From Verrucomicrobiota bacterium (GTDB lineage: Bacteria > Verrucomicrobiota > Verrucomicrobiia > Verrucomicrobiales > Akkermansiaceae): 47,172 bases of DNA. Below are positions 1 through 8,876 of the stretch, piece by piece. The notes beneath the pieces are model-generated. The model did not search any database. It was given only the letters and a program-made list of their open reading frames with translations, and was not told the origin of the DNA. Location of the stretch: assembly GCA_026397725.1 (NCBI GenBank), contig JAPLUI010000336.1, positions 1 to 47,172 on the forward strand, in the 5' to 3' direction. The translations under genes were made by a program, and so were the position numbers. Every line of letters begins with the position of its first letter. The stretch's first letter is position 1.

Positions 1-1
1 C

Positions 2-2878
2 ATGGCGGCGATGGAAATGATGCGTAAAGACCCCAATTATACCTTTTGCATGGAGTGCTCGCTCCACGCGATGGAATTCCTCGAGGCCCATCCGGAATTG
101 CGCGACGAAGTCATCCAGCGCATGAAGGAAGGCCGGCTGGAATTCGGCGCCACCTACAACCAGCCGTATGAATCCTGGCTCTCCGGCGAGGAGTTGGTCC
201 GCGAAACCTACTTCGGCCGCCGCTGGATCAAGAAGAATTTGCCGGGCTGCGACGCCAAGGTTGCGTTCAACCCGGACCCGCCCGCCCGCGCGCTTCAGAT
301 GCAGCAGATTCTATCAAAGGCCGGCATTTCCTATATGTTCATCAGCCGCTATCACGAGGGCCTGTATCGTTGGCAAAGCCCCGACGGCAGCAGCATCCTG
401 GCCTACACGCCGGGTCATTATGGCCAACATCTCCCGTTGCTCAACGGCACGCCGGCCAACGGCATCGCCGGCATCGACAACAAACTGGCGCAACAGGCGC
501 CGTATTACGAAAAGTATCGGATTCCCCCGGTCTATTGCCTGTTCAACAGCATGGATTGCACGCGCCCGGTTGACTTCACGCCGCTGGTCAAGGCCTGGAA
601 TGCGCGTGGCAAACCCCCGGTGATGCGGTATTCCTCCATCGTGGGTTTTTTCGAACAGTTAGACAAGCCGTCCGCGCGTTTCCAAACCCTCATGGGCGAA
701 CGTCCCGATGTGTGGGCCTATATCACCGGCCCCACCCACCACCGGACCGCCTCGGTCAAACGCGAAGCCGCGCGCCTCCTGCCGGCGGCCGAGATTTTCA
801 CCACCCTGGCTTGCATGTTAGACGGCGGCTTCCGCGATTGGCCGACCCGCGCGCTCAACCAGGCGTGGATGGACGAGATCTACATTGACCATGGCATCGG
901 CGGCACGAATGGCCACATCACTGACGAGGTTTTCCACCGCAAGGTGGAGAGCGCCCGGGACACCGGACGCTTGTTGTTAGACCAGGCGCTCGCCCGCATC
1001 GCCGTCCGGGTGAAACCCGCGTCCGGGGTTGGCAAGCCGGTCACGGTGTTCAACACGCTTTCCTGGGTGCGCACCGCGCCGGTGGAAGTCAACGCGGACG
1101 GGTTGGTGCACATCGTGGACGCAGGCGGCCGCGAGGTGCCTTGCCAGTGGACCAGTCACGGTGTTTCTAACGAAATCAATGTCGCCGCCACCGGCAAGGC
1201 CGCAGCCAGCTCGACATTCAATGCGGAATACGCGGCGGAGAAGGCGGTTGATGGATGCTGGGCCGTGTCCGATCCCAATCCTGAAACCGGCCCGTCCTCG
1301 AAATGGGTCTCCGGAGGCGGGGCGGGGCCGCATTGGCTGGTGGTGGATTTCGGTCAGGCACGCGCCATCCACAAGGTCGTGATCCGGCACGAGGGCGTCC
1401 TCGGACAGAACGGCAATGAAACCCGCTTCAACACCGCGGATTTCCAGCTTCAAGGCGCGGACCGCAGCGATGGCCCGTGGACCGACCTGGTCCCGCCCGT
1501 GATCGGCAACACCGCAGCGCTGACCACCCATAAGTTTGCTCCCAAAAGCGTCCGCTGCCTGCGCGTTCTCATCACCAAGGGGGCGCAGGCAGATGCGCTC
1601 GCCCGCATCCAGGAAGTGCAGGCATTCGCGCCCACCACGCCCGCCAAGCGCTTGGTATTCGTGGCCAGGGATGTGCCGGCACTCGGTTACAAAACCTATT
1701 ACCTCGCCGCCGGAGCGCCCGCGCCCGCCGCAGCAGGCACGCCGTTAGAGAACGGGTACTACCGGATTACCCTGGCCCCCGGCGGCATCAAGAGCATCTT
1801 CGACAAATCCCAAAACCGGGAATTGCTAGACACGGGGAAATTCCTCGGCGGCGAGGTGTTTGCGATGCTTTCGGTCGCGCCTGACAACCGCGGTGTCGGC
1901 ACCGATGCCGGCGAGTTCGCCACGATTCCCCTGCCGGTCATGGACGGGAGTTTCGAGCGCGTCGCCACCCACCGGCCGGAATGGCAACCAATCGAGAACG
2001 GGCCGGTGCGCTCGATCTATCAGTTGGAACAGGCGCTTGCCGACGCCACCGTCCGCCAGCGCTTGGTGGTGTGGCATGGGATCAGGCAACTGGATTGTGA
2101 GGTGGACCTGGCGGGTTTCAGCGGCAAGCTGTGGCGCGAGTTCCGCATGGCCTTGCCGTTGGCGGTGCGCCAGCCGGCGCTGGCCTATGAGGTTCCGATG
2201 GGGGTCGTTGAGATCGGCAAGGACGAGATTCCAACCACCGGCGGCGCCGCCTATGGCTCGCTGAATTACTCGCAGCAATGCCGCGACATCCATCCGCGCT
2301 TGATGCAGAATTTCGTGGATGCCAGTGATGCGGTTGGCGGCTTGACCATGAGTTCGAGCGTCTCGATGTTCGATTGGGTGGACCCAACCGCGGATGCGCC
2401 GGACATGACCCTGCTGCAACCGGTTCTGTTAGCCTCGCGCGTCAGTTGCAACGGCGGGGGAAACTACTATCCGCAGGCCGGCGACCATGCCTATCGGTTC
2501 GCCCTCACCTCACACGACGGCGGCTGGCGCAATGGCTGGCACGACGGCATTTCCGCCAACCACCCGCTGCTGCCAGTGATGGTACAACCCGCGCCTGACG
2601 CGTCGCTGCCGGTGGAAAAATGCTTGGTCTCGCTCAGCGTCCCGAACGCGCTCATCAGCACCATCAAAAAATGTGAGGATGATGACGGCATGGTCGTCCG
2701 GCTTTGTGAAATGGAGGGCCGCGACACCCAGGCCGCGTTGAACCTTTTCATGCCCGTGCGCAAGGCGAGCCTAACCAACCTGATCGAGGAGGGCGGCAAA
2801 CCGCTCCCGCTCAAGGCCGGCCAAGTGCAAATCCAGCTCGGTCATCATGCCATCGAAACCCTGAAACTCGAACCGTAA
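2..2878 (+). CDS. GH38-like alpha-mannosidase, 5'-partial, with nested F5/8 type C domain
   Basis: The visible 958 residues read like a glycoside hydrolase family 38 alpha-mannosidase, which removes alpha-mannosyl residues using a metal-bound catalytic site. The stretch GRLEFGATYNQPYESWLSGE (about residues 44-63) and the FNPDPPARALQMQQIL block with Asp92 match the family's core; Asp92 sits where the usual PDxFG nucleophile Asp lies, but is followed by PP. The N-terminal HxD metal-binding segment is absent, so the gene starts upstream of the window and the Met at base 2 is internal. A discoidin/F5/8 type C carbohydrate-binding domain (about residues 390-545) is inserted inside the C-terminal beta-sandwich, which resumes at VFVARDVPALGYKTYYL. 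It precedes the sugar porter by 92 bases and is probably co-transcribed with it. Family assignment is fairly secure; substrate is inferred. Confidence 0.82.
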   Translation: MAAMEMMRKDPNYTFCMECSLHAMEFLEAHPELRDEVIQRMKEGRLEFGATYNQPYESWLSGEELVRETYFGRRWIKKNLPGCDAKVAFNPDPPARALQMQQILSKAGISYMFISRYHEGLYRWQSPDGSSILAYTPGHYGQHLPLLNGTPANGIAGIDNKLAQQAPYYEKYRIPPVYCLFNSMDCTRPVDFTPLVKAWNARGKPPVMRYSSIVGFFEQLDKPSARFQTLMGERPDVWAYITGPTHHRTASVKREAARLLPAAEIFTTLACMLDGGFRDWPTRALNQAWMDEIYIDHGIGGTNGHITDEVFHRKVESARDTGRLLLDQALARIAVRVKPASGVGKPVTVFNTLSWVRTAPVEVNADGLVHIVDAGGREVPCQWTSHGVSNEINVAATGKAAASSTFNAEYAAEKAVDGCWAVSDPNPETGPSSKWVSGGGAGPHWLVVDFGQARAIHKVVIRHEGVLGQNGNETRFNTADFQLQGADRSDGPWTDLVPPVIGNTAALTTHKFAPKSVRCLRVLITKGAQADALARIQEVQAFAPTTPAKRLVFVARDVPALGYKTYYLAAGAPAPAAAGTPLENGYYRITLAPGGIKSIFDKSQNRELLDTGKFLGGEVFAMLSVAPDNRGVGTDAGEFATIPLPVMDGSFERVATHRPEWQPIENGPVRSIYQLEQALADATVRQRLVVWHGIRQLDCEVDLAGFSGKLWREFRMALPLAVRQPALAYEVPMGVVEIGKDEIPTTGGAAYGSLNYSQQCRDIHPRLMQNFVDASDAVGGLTMSSSVSMFDWVDPTADAPDMTLLQPVLLASRVSCNGGGNYYPQAGDHAYRFALTSHDGGWRNGWHDGISANHPLLPVMVQPAPDASLPVEKCLVSLSVPNALISTIKKCEDDDGMVVRLCEMEGRDTQAALNLFMPVRKASLTNLIEEGGKPLPLKAGQVQIQLGHHAIETLKLEP

Positions 2879-2970
2879 CCATGGGCAAACCGGAATTTGT
2901 TAGAAAACCGCAACACGCGTGGAATGACCGGAGTCGGATCGCAATGACAGCCAGATACTGATAGACACTC

Positions 2971-4383
2971 ATGACCAACATCCAGAGCAAGACGGGAAGG
3001 AACCAGTGGTTTTTGGTGGTGGCGACCTGTGTGTCCACGCTGGGCGGGTTTCTGTTTGGCTACGACAACATTGTGATCAGCGGCGCCATCGGCTATCTCG
3101 CCAAGGCCTTCAACCTGAATGCCGCCGGAATCGGCTGGGCGGCGGGCTGCGCGTTGGTCGGCTGCCTGATAGGTTCCGCCGGGGCCGGGTGGATGGCGGA
3201 CCGCTTCGGCTTGAAGAAAAGCCTGATGTTCTGTGCGGCCTGTTTTGCCGGATCCTCGGCGGGCATCCTGTCTGTGGACACGCTCAATCAATTCGTGGCC
3301 TGGCGCATGCTGGGCGGCGTGGGCATCGGCACCGCTTCCATCCTGGCCCCGATGTATATCGCCGAGATTGCGCCAACGCTGATGCGCGGACGACTGGTGA
3401 CTCTCTATCAGTTAGGCATCGTGCTGGGCATTCTGGCCGCCGTGTTTGTCAACATGCTCATCCAGCAGACGGGTACCGACGCATGGAACCAGGCGGTGGG
3501 ATGGAAGTGGATGTTCTTCGCCGGGGTGGTGCCGGCGGTCCTGTTTGCGCTGGCCATCATCGCGGCTCTCGAGAGTCCGCGCTGGCTGATGAAGACCGGC
3601 CGCTTTGATGAAGGGACGCAGGTGCTGACCCGCATCAACGGCGCGGTGATCGCCGGCGCGGAATCGGTTAGCATCCGCGAATCATTGGTCGAGGAGGAAG
3701 GGCGCTTGGGTGAATTGTTCACCCCTGGCTTTGGCCGCGCGTTGATGATCGGGGTGGTGCTGGCCGGGCTCACCCAGACCAGTGGCATCACGCCGGTCTT
3801 TTCCTATCTGCCGTCAATTTTCGAGGCGGCGGGCACGCAAAAAGGCGACGCCTTTTTCCAGTCGGTGCTGGTGAGCGGGATCAACCTCGTGTTCACCTTG
3901 GTGGCGCTGTGGTTGGTGGACAAGTTGGGGCGCCGCTCGCTGCTGCTCATCGGGACGAGCACGCAAATGCTGGCATTTGCCGCAGTGGGTGCACTCTACT
4001 ATCAGGTTGGCTATCCGATAGGCATCCTCATCGGCGTGATGGCTTTTGTTGCCGCTCATGCCATCGGCAACGGGGTGGTGTGCTGGGTCATCATCTCCGA
4101 GATTTTCCCGACCAAGGTGCGGGGCCGCGCGATGTCGATCGCCACGACCTCGCTGTGGGTGTTTGCCTTTCTTGGGAACCTGGTGTTCCCGGTGATGCAG
4201 AAGGGCCTCGGCAATCATGGCACCTTCTGGGTGTTCGCCTTCATGGCTCTGGTGAACATCCTCTTCGTCTATTTCATCGTCCCGGAAACCAAAGGATTCT
4301 CGCTGGAGGCCATCGAGAAAATTTTCCGGAACAAACCCGGTGTTCCATCCGGACCGGATGACCGGCGGCAGGAGACCACCTAA
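2971..4383 (+). CDS. MFS sugar porter family transporter
   Basis: A 470-residue, 12-helix major facilitator superfamily sugar:cation symporter or facilitator of the XylE/GalP type in the inner membrane. Family signatures are visible: FLFGYDNIVISGAIGYL in helix 1, DRFGLKKS in the loop after helix 2, ESPRWL after helix 6, DKLGRRS in the helix 8-9 loop and the closing VPETKGFSLE. Length is normal for the family. It lies between the mannosidase and a uroporphyrinogen-decarboxylase-like gene, 23 bases apart from the latter, and probably imports the monosaccharide released by the neighbouring hydrolases. It is the only transporter seen in the window. The sugar transported cannot be read from sequence. 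Confidence 0.9.
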   Translation: MTNIQSKTGRNQWFLVVATCVSTLGGFLFGYDNIVISGAIGYLAKAFNLNAAGIGWAAGCALVGCLIGSAGAGWMADRFGLKKSLMFCAACFAGSSAGILSVDTLNQFVAWRMLGGVGIGTASILAPMYIAEIAPTLMRGRLVTLYQLGIVLGILAAVFVNMLIQQTGTDAWNQAVGWKWMFFAGVVPAVLFALAIIAALESPRWLMKTGRFDEGTQVLTRINGAVIAGAESVSIRESLVEEEGRLGELFTPGFGRALMIGVVLAGLTQTSGITPVFSYLPSIFEAAGTQKGDAFFQSVLVSGINLVFTLVALWLVDKLGRRSLLLIGTSTQMLAFAAVGALYYQVGYPIGILIGVMAFVAAHAIGNGVVCWVIISEIFPTKVRGRAMSIATTSLWVFAFLGNLVFPVMQKGLGNHGTFWVFAFMALVNILFVYFIVPETKGFSLEAIEKIFRNKPGVPSGPDDRRQETT

Positions 4384-4406
4384 CCCATGCCATCAGGGAA
4401 TTTCCC

Positions 4407-5519
4407 ATGAACGAGCGGACTAATCTGTTAGCATTGCTGGGCGGCGGCCAGCCGGAGCGCGTCCCGTGGCTGGGGGATCTGGACTACTGGGCGACGGCGC
4501 TGGTCGGCCGGGGGCTCAAGCCGGAGGGATTCATGAGGAGTTCCGCCTACATCGACTGGCATCTGGAGTTGGGCTTGGGCTATTACCTGCAAGGCCATTT
4601 CCCCTTCACGACCATCGTGGAGAATTGTGCGGTGCATGAATGGCATGACGGGCACCAGCGGTATCGCCGGATCGCAACCCCCGTCGGCACGCTGCGCGAA
4701 TGCTGGCAGTGGATGCCGGATCATTTCACGGAAAGCCCGATAGAGCATCTGGTGAAGTCCGTCGCTGATCTGGCGGCCTATCAGTTTCTCCATGCCAACA
4801 GCCGCTATGAGCCTGACTATGAATTCAGCCGGCAGCGCCTGGCTTATCTCCAACAGACCGGCGCGGGTGTGATGCTGGCCTATTTGCCGAAAAGCCCGTT
4901 GATGCAGATGGTGGCGCTGGATGCGGGCATCATGGCGTTCATCGAAATGCAGGGTGACGATCCGGAATTGCTGGCGGCCACCCTGGCGGTGGTGAAGGAA
5001 TCGCATGATCGCGCCGCGCGACTCGCGGTGGACAGCCCCGCCGAGGTGCTCATGATGCCTGAAAACCTGTCATCCGAAGTGGTGGGACCGGGGTTGTTTG
5101 AGGCCCACATGCGGCCCTATCAAACCGAGTGGGCGGCGGCGATCCGACAGGCCGGCAAATATTCCTGCATCCATCTGGATGGCACTCTCAAAGGTTTGTT
5201 GCGGCAGGAGTGTACCGTCGGACTGACCTTCATCGAAGCGCTGACGCCCTCACCGATGGGCGATCTCGCCGTTGGCGAGTGGGCGGACTTCTGTGGCAAC
5301 GACCAGACGATCCTGTGGGGCGGCATCCCGGGCGGCTATTTCACCGACCTCGTCAGCGACACGGAATTTGACCGGCATGTCCGGGCAGTGCTCGCGGTCA
5401 TGCGCCAGGTGCCGCGCTACGTGTTGGGAGTCGCGGATCAAGTGCCGCCGGGCGGCCTGGAATCACGCGTCCGTCGCGTGCGTGAACTGGTCAATGAGGG
5501 TGGATCTTATGGAACGTGA
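4407..5519 (+). CDS. Uroporphyrinogen decarboxylase (URO-D)-like family protein
   Basis: A 370-residue cytoplasmic protein (no signal peptide) with the URO-D / cobalamin-dependent methyltransferase type TIM-barrel fold. Supporting segments are the N-terminal NLLALLGGGQPERVPW, the barrel strand KYSCIHLDGTLKGLL (about 250-264), LTFIEALTPSPMGDL and a C-terminal YVLGVADQVPPGG. True HemE enzymes have a characteristic arginine-rich N-terminal motif that I do not see, so heme synthesis is unlikely. Proteins of this type are common in sugar-utilisation clusters of Verrucomicrobiota and Planctomycetota, where their reaction is largely unproven. It sits 23 bases after the transporter gene, suggesting an operon. 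Confidence 0.78.
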   Translation: MNERTNLLALLGGGQPERVPWLGDLDYWATALVGRGLKPEGFMRSSAYIDWHLELGLGYYLQGHFPFTTIVENCAVHEWHDGHQRYRRIATPVGTLRECWQWMPDHFTESPIEHLVKSVADLAAYQFLHANSRYEPDYEFSRQRLAYLQQTGAGVMLAYLPKSPLMQMVALDAGIMAFIEMQGDDPELLAATLAVVKESHDRAARLAVDSPAEVLMMPENLSSEVVGPGLFEAHMRPYQTEWAAAIRQAGKYSCIHLDGTLKGLLRQECTVGLTFIEALTPSPMGDLAVGEWADFCGNDQTILWGGIPGGYFTDLVSDTEFDRHVRAVLAVMRQVPRYVLGVADQVPPGGLESRVRRVRELVNEGGSYGT

Positions 5520-5712
5520 CGGCACAATGCTATGACTCCGCCCTGAGCGCAGCCTGTCGCAACCTCGGATATGTGAGAACGGCCATGAAATTCGCCCCCC
5601 CCTCCTGGCTGTCCCAGACACGGTCTTCCGTAACAAGAACCGGTTTGATGAAATATCCAATCCCTGCCGTCAGTATCCGTGGACTGTCCCACACCTCATG
5701 CTGCCACCAACC

Positions 5713-6729
5713 ATGAATACCACACCAGTAGCCGCGCCTAACACACGGATCAGCCGACGCGCCATGCCGCGTCGATCCGTCCCAGGATTGGCCTTAACTG
5801 CGACGCTAACCGTTACGGCCCTCTGGCTCGGGCCGGTCGCAGCGGCTTGGGCCGACGCTCCTGCCTATCGTTGGAAGACGGAGCAGAATTCCCTGAGCCT
5901 CATGGCGGGCGACAAGGTCGTGTACACCTGCCAGTTCGCGGCGGAGAATGGTTACCCGTACCTCCATCCCGTTAGCCTGCCCGGCGGGCCGGTGCTAACT
6001 GCCATGGCCCCGGCAGATCATCCGTGGCACCGGGGCCTGTGGTTTTCCTGGAAGTTTCTCAACGGCGTGAACTATTGGGAGTTCCCCCCTGACCGCCCCA
6101 ATCAGCCGGACGGAAAGACGGCCGTGGTCGGCCCCGCCACCGTGCTGACCACTGCGGCCACGGCGACGGTCAAGCTGCGATTGGAATACTCCAAAGCCCG
6201 GGTCGTGTTGGCCGAGGAGCGCACCTTGGCCGGCTCGTTTCCGCGTCCCGATGGCAGTTATATCATCGATTGGACGTCGAAGTTCACCGCCCAGGATCAG
6301 GACGTGGTCTTCGAGCGAACGCCGCCGCAGGAGGCGCCCTGGGGTGGCTATGGCGGGCTGGGGTTCCGTGCCTCCAAGACGATGCGCGAGTTCCGCGCCA
6401 TCGACAGTGAGGGACGGACCGGCAGGGCCGCAGCCCATGGCAAGGCCGCCCGCTGGATGGATTTCAGCGGGGTCTTCGGCGCACAGGATGAAAAGCCCAC
6501 TGCGGCGGGCACGGCGATTTTCGATCACCCGTCCAATCCCCGTCACCCCGCGCTCTGGTATCTATCGGACACCACGGACCTGCCGTATTTCGGGCCGGCA
6601 TTGCTGTTCGCCGAACCGTTGACGCTCAAGGCCGGCGAGTCGTTTGCAGTCAAGTACCGCATCCTCGTTCATCCGGGACCGGGCGACCAAGCGACCCTGG
6701 AGCAAGAATCTCAGGAGTTTGCCAAGTGA
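5713..6729 (+). CDS. Secreted DUF6807 (PmoA-like) family protein
   Basis: A protein of about 338 residues with an N-terminal signal region (RISRRAMPRRS followed by the hydrophobic LALTATLTVTALWLGPVAAA). The body matches the DUF6807 / so-called PmoA family: YPYLHPVSLPGG, the hallmark DHPWHRGLWFSW, a GYGGLGFRASKTM segment and a C-terminal LLFAEPLTLKAGESFAVKYR. The family name derives from a misannotation; no methane oxidation is implied. Homologues occur widely in secreted sugar-degradation clusters with unknown activity. An in-frame ATG at 5698 would add five residues; neither start has a clear Shine-Dalgarno, and the internal start better resembles a signal-peptide N-terminus. Confidence 0.8.
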   Translation: MNTTPVAAPNTRISRRAMPRRSVPGLALTATLTVTALWLGPVAAAWADAPAYRWKTEQNSLSLMAGDKVVYTCQFAAENGYPYLHPVSLPGGPVLTAMAPADHPWHRGLWFSWKFLNGVNYWEFPPDRPNQPDGKTAVVGPATVLTTAATATVKLRLEYSKARVVLAEERTLAGSFPRPDGSYIIDWTSKFTAQDQDVVFERTPPQEAPWGGYGGLGFRASKTMREFRAIDSEGRTGRAAAHGKAARWMDFSGVFGAQDEKPTAAGTAIFDHPSNPRHPALWYLSDTTDLPYFGPALLFAEPLTLKAGESFAVKYRILVHPGPGDQATLEQESQEFAK

Positions 6730-7044
6730 TCGCAGGCATCGCTGAAGAAGTCGGTTGACTCGGCGGCAGCATCCGTCTTGTCAAACCCATCGGCCGTCCT
6801 GAAGCAGCCACCGCCCCATGCATGCATGCTCCCCTCCGCTATTCCCCGCTCTGCGAGCCCCGCTTTCGCTCTCTCATGCCCGCCACCCCGGAAAGCCATT
6901 TCTTGGCAGGCATCCCGGAGGCCCGGAAAGATTGGTGGGGAAATTGCCGCCGGTGCGTAACTTCCCGCCACGCTTCCGGATGATACCTGTAACCTCGCAC
7001 GGCACGGTGCCCGACCGGGGCCATTATCACCACCACCATCATCC
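6730..7044. other. Intergenic region, no gene recognised
   Basis: This 315-base gap separates the sugar operon from the PEP-CTERM esterase. Short open frames exist, including one ending in six His codons just before base 7045, but none resembles a protein. A tandem CATG run occurs near 6818. It probably holds the promoter of the next gene, but I could not pick out convincing -35/-10 boxes or a terminator. Confidence 0.4.
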
Positions 7045-7980
7045 ATGAAAATCAAAGCCATCACCCGGTCCTGGGTCGCGCTGCTCACCATTTCAGTTGC
7101 GCCCGGGGCCATCGCGGCCACGACAACGCTGCTCAGCGTCAGCGGGATTTATAACTTCGGCGACAGTCTGTCCGATGTCGGAAACACCAGCCTGGCCACG
7201 GGCGGCACGCGCCCCGGCCCCGGCTATTTCAACGGCCGCTACTCCAACGGCCCGGTCTGGGTCGAGCGGCTCGCCGCGAGGTATGGTCAGCCTGCGCCCA
7301 CCACCAGCCTCACCGGCGGGCACGACTCCGCCTGGGCTGGCGCGTACACGGCCGGCGGCGGCTCGGTGCCCACCCTCGTTCAGCAGGCGGGCATGTTCGT
7401 GAGTACCAGCAGTTTCCTGCCCACCGACCTGGCCACCGTCTGGGGCGGCGCGAATGATTTCTTCTTCTCCGACCCCTTCGACTTCACCAGCCCGGCGGCC
7501 AACATCGGCACTGTCATCACCACCCTGGCGGGTGGCGGGGCCAAGAATGTCCTCTTGCTCAAGTTGCCGGACTTCGGCGACCTGCCGGAGACCCTGGCCG
7601 GTGGGGCTGGTGCCATCGCTGTCGGCCACAATTTTTCCATTGGCTTCAATGGGCTTCTCGACACCATGGTCCCGAGCCTCGAAGCGAGTCTGGGCATCAA
7701 TATCTGGCTGCTCGACATGTTCGGCATCGGCAAGGAACTGCAGAACGATCCGGCTGCCTTTGGCCTCACCAACCTGACCGAGGGCGCCCTGCCCAGCGGC
7801 CATGCGGCCGACGCGTCCGAATACGCGTATTGGGACACCGTGCATCCGACCGCCCAAATCCACACCCTCTTCGGCGACCGGGCGTATGAGTTGCTCACTA
7901 CCCCTGAGCCCTCCTCGATGATGATTCTGTGGGTCTTTGGGGTCGGCATGTTGACTCGCCGGGCCCGGGCCCGCGGGTGA
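7045..7980 (+). CDS. SGNH/GDSL-family esterase with PEP-CTERM sorting signal
   Basis: A 311-residue secreted lipase/esterase of the SGNH (GDSL) hydrolase family. An N-terminal signal peptide (to about residue 25) precedes block I, NFGDSLSDVGN, with nucleophile Ser41; block III is WGGANDFFF; block V is YWDTVHPTAQIH with catalytic Asp264 and His267. The last 26 residues form a PEP-CTERM signal: PEPSS, a hydrophobic helix (MMILWVFGVGML), then TRRARARG. Such signals are processed by an exosortase and anchor or export the protein; the exosortase is not in this window. Gene context gives no substrate. The intact triad and complete anchor argue that the gene is functional. Confidence 0.92.
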   Translation: MKIKAITRSWVALLTISVAPGAIAATTTLLSVSGIYNFGDSLSDVGNTSLATGGTRPGPGYFNGRYSNGPVWVERLAARYGQPAPTTSLTGGHDSAWAGAYTAGGGSVPTLVQQAGMFVSTSSFLPTDLATVWGGANDFFFSDPFDFTSPAANIGTVITTLAGGGAKNVLLLKLPDFGDLPETLAGGAGAIAVGHNFSIGFNGLLDTMVPSLEASLGINIWLLDMFGIGKELQNDPAAFGLTNLTEGALPSGHAADASEYAYWDTVHPTAQIHTLFGDRAYELLTTPEPSSMMILWVFGVGMLTRRARARG

Positions 7981-8504
7981 CCACCATTTCTCATTGTCAA
8001 AATATCCGGGTCGTTCATGGCACAAGCCGTGTCAGCGGCGCGTCTTACCTTGAATGCCCCCGTCCGGTGCCTTGCCTACGGGAGTCGGTTCTCGGCAGCA
8101 GCAGTGTGCCCCTGCTCCCTGTTGCGGCAGAATGGGGCGGCAAGATCCGCGGCGGTGTATCCCGCCATGGAGTTCCGGATGGTTGGGATTACCTCTCCAG
8201 ACACGGCGTCTGATCGGGGCGCTACCGCTATCGTCTTCAGCCATGATAATCCAGCCCCTTCTGATACCAGTTCCAAAGTTACTCATCAATCGGCGGAAGA
8301 AGGCGGTTCGCGCCTCCCCCATCCGCCGCCGATTGTGAATAACTTTGCCGGGACATCCGAGGTTCCGGTTGATAACTTTCCCCCGCCGGTTTCTGACCGG
8401 CAGCGGAAACGCCCCCGCCCGGATACGGTCACCAACCCCCAATCCCTCGAGGATCTGGGAAAGAAAACCGGTCCGGACGGAGGTCCATCCCCAAGGTCTG
8501 ATAG
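7981..8504. other. Intergenic region with inverted repeat, no gene recognised
   Basis: No credible protein is encoded here; the 176-residue open frame from 8017 has no recognisable domain and a random-looking composition. The one clear structure is the imperfect inverted repeat listed separately at 8275-8346. The right end runs into a decayed FGE-like gene, so part of this segment may be former coding DNA eroded beyond recognition. Confidence 0.4.
8275..8375. repeat. Inverted repeat carrying DnaA-box-like 9-mers
   Basis: Arms 8275-8296 and 8326-8346 are imperfect reverse complements of about 21 bases, both built on AAAGTTA...CAATCGGCGG. On the minus strand the right arm contains TTATTCACA (8334-8342), which fits the DnaA-box consensus TTATNCACA, and a weaker TTATCAACC lies at 8367-8375. 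Two boxes without an AT-rich unwinding region or dnaA/dnaN neighbours are not enough to call an origin. A dispersed palindromic repeat is the simpler reading. Confidence 0.45.
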
Positions 8505-8873
8505 AACAAAGGCTCGCGAAGCGATTCATTTTACGCTTACGACGTGAGTCCGACGCGGGGTTATCACCCGACCTATGCCGTCGGAGGCTATCCCTACAGT
8601 TCGCCTGTTGGTAGTTTTGCGGCGAATGGGTATGGGTTGTATGACATGGCGGGCAACATGTGGGAGTGGTGTTGGGATTGGGATGGCTCTTACGCTGCGG
8701 GTTCGCAGACCGATCCGCAGGGCGCTACTTCGGGCTCAAACAGGTCGATCCGGGGCGGCGGTTGGAACGTCCGCGCGTCCTGCTGCGCGCTGACGTGCCG
8801 CTTCAAAAGCCACCCCTACTACAGCATGTACATCAACTTCGGGTTCCGCACCGCCCGCAGTTCAGTCCCCTAG
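8505..8873 (+). pseudogene. C-terminal fragment of a formylglycine-generating-enzyme-like (SUMF1) protein
   Basis: The frame from the codon after the TAG at 8502-8504 encodes about 122 residues that match only the C-terminal third of FGE-sulfatase / SUMF1-domain proteins. Visible family motifs are SPVGSFAANGYGLYDMAGN, MWEWCWDWDGSY, DPQGATSGSNRSIRGGGW, a CRF segment and the closing NFGFRTAR. A full domain is about 220-260 residues, so the substrate-binding N-terminal half and any signal peptide are missing. The first ATG/GTG available is the GTG at 8544, which has no ribosome-binding site. I read it as a 5'-truncated relic rather than a short functional gene. No sulfatase gene is present nearby. 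Confidence 0.8.
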
Positions 8874-8876
8874 TAC

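Noticed and set aside
5713..6729. Methane monooxygenase subunit PmoA
   Set aside because: The protein is soluble and secreted with DUF6807 motifs; the PmoA label for this family is a known naming problem.
6818..7048. Small frame ending in a poly-His stretch (possible metal-binding peptide)
   Set aside because: The His codons are a CAC/CAT low-complexity run just before a real start codon; the rest of the frame is unlike any protein.
7093..8025. A 310-codon minus-strand frame opposite the PEP-CTERM esterase
   Set aside because: The + strand frame has complete SGNH motifs and a sorting signal; the opposite frame has none.
8017..8547. A 176-codon + strand frame between the esterase and the FGE fragment
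   Set aside because: Crosses an inverted repeat and shows no conserved motif or ribosome-binding site.
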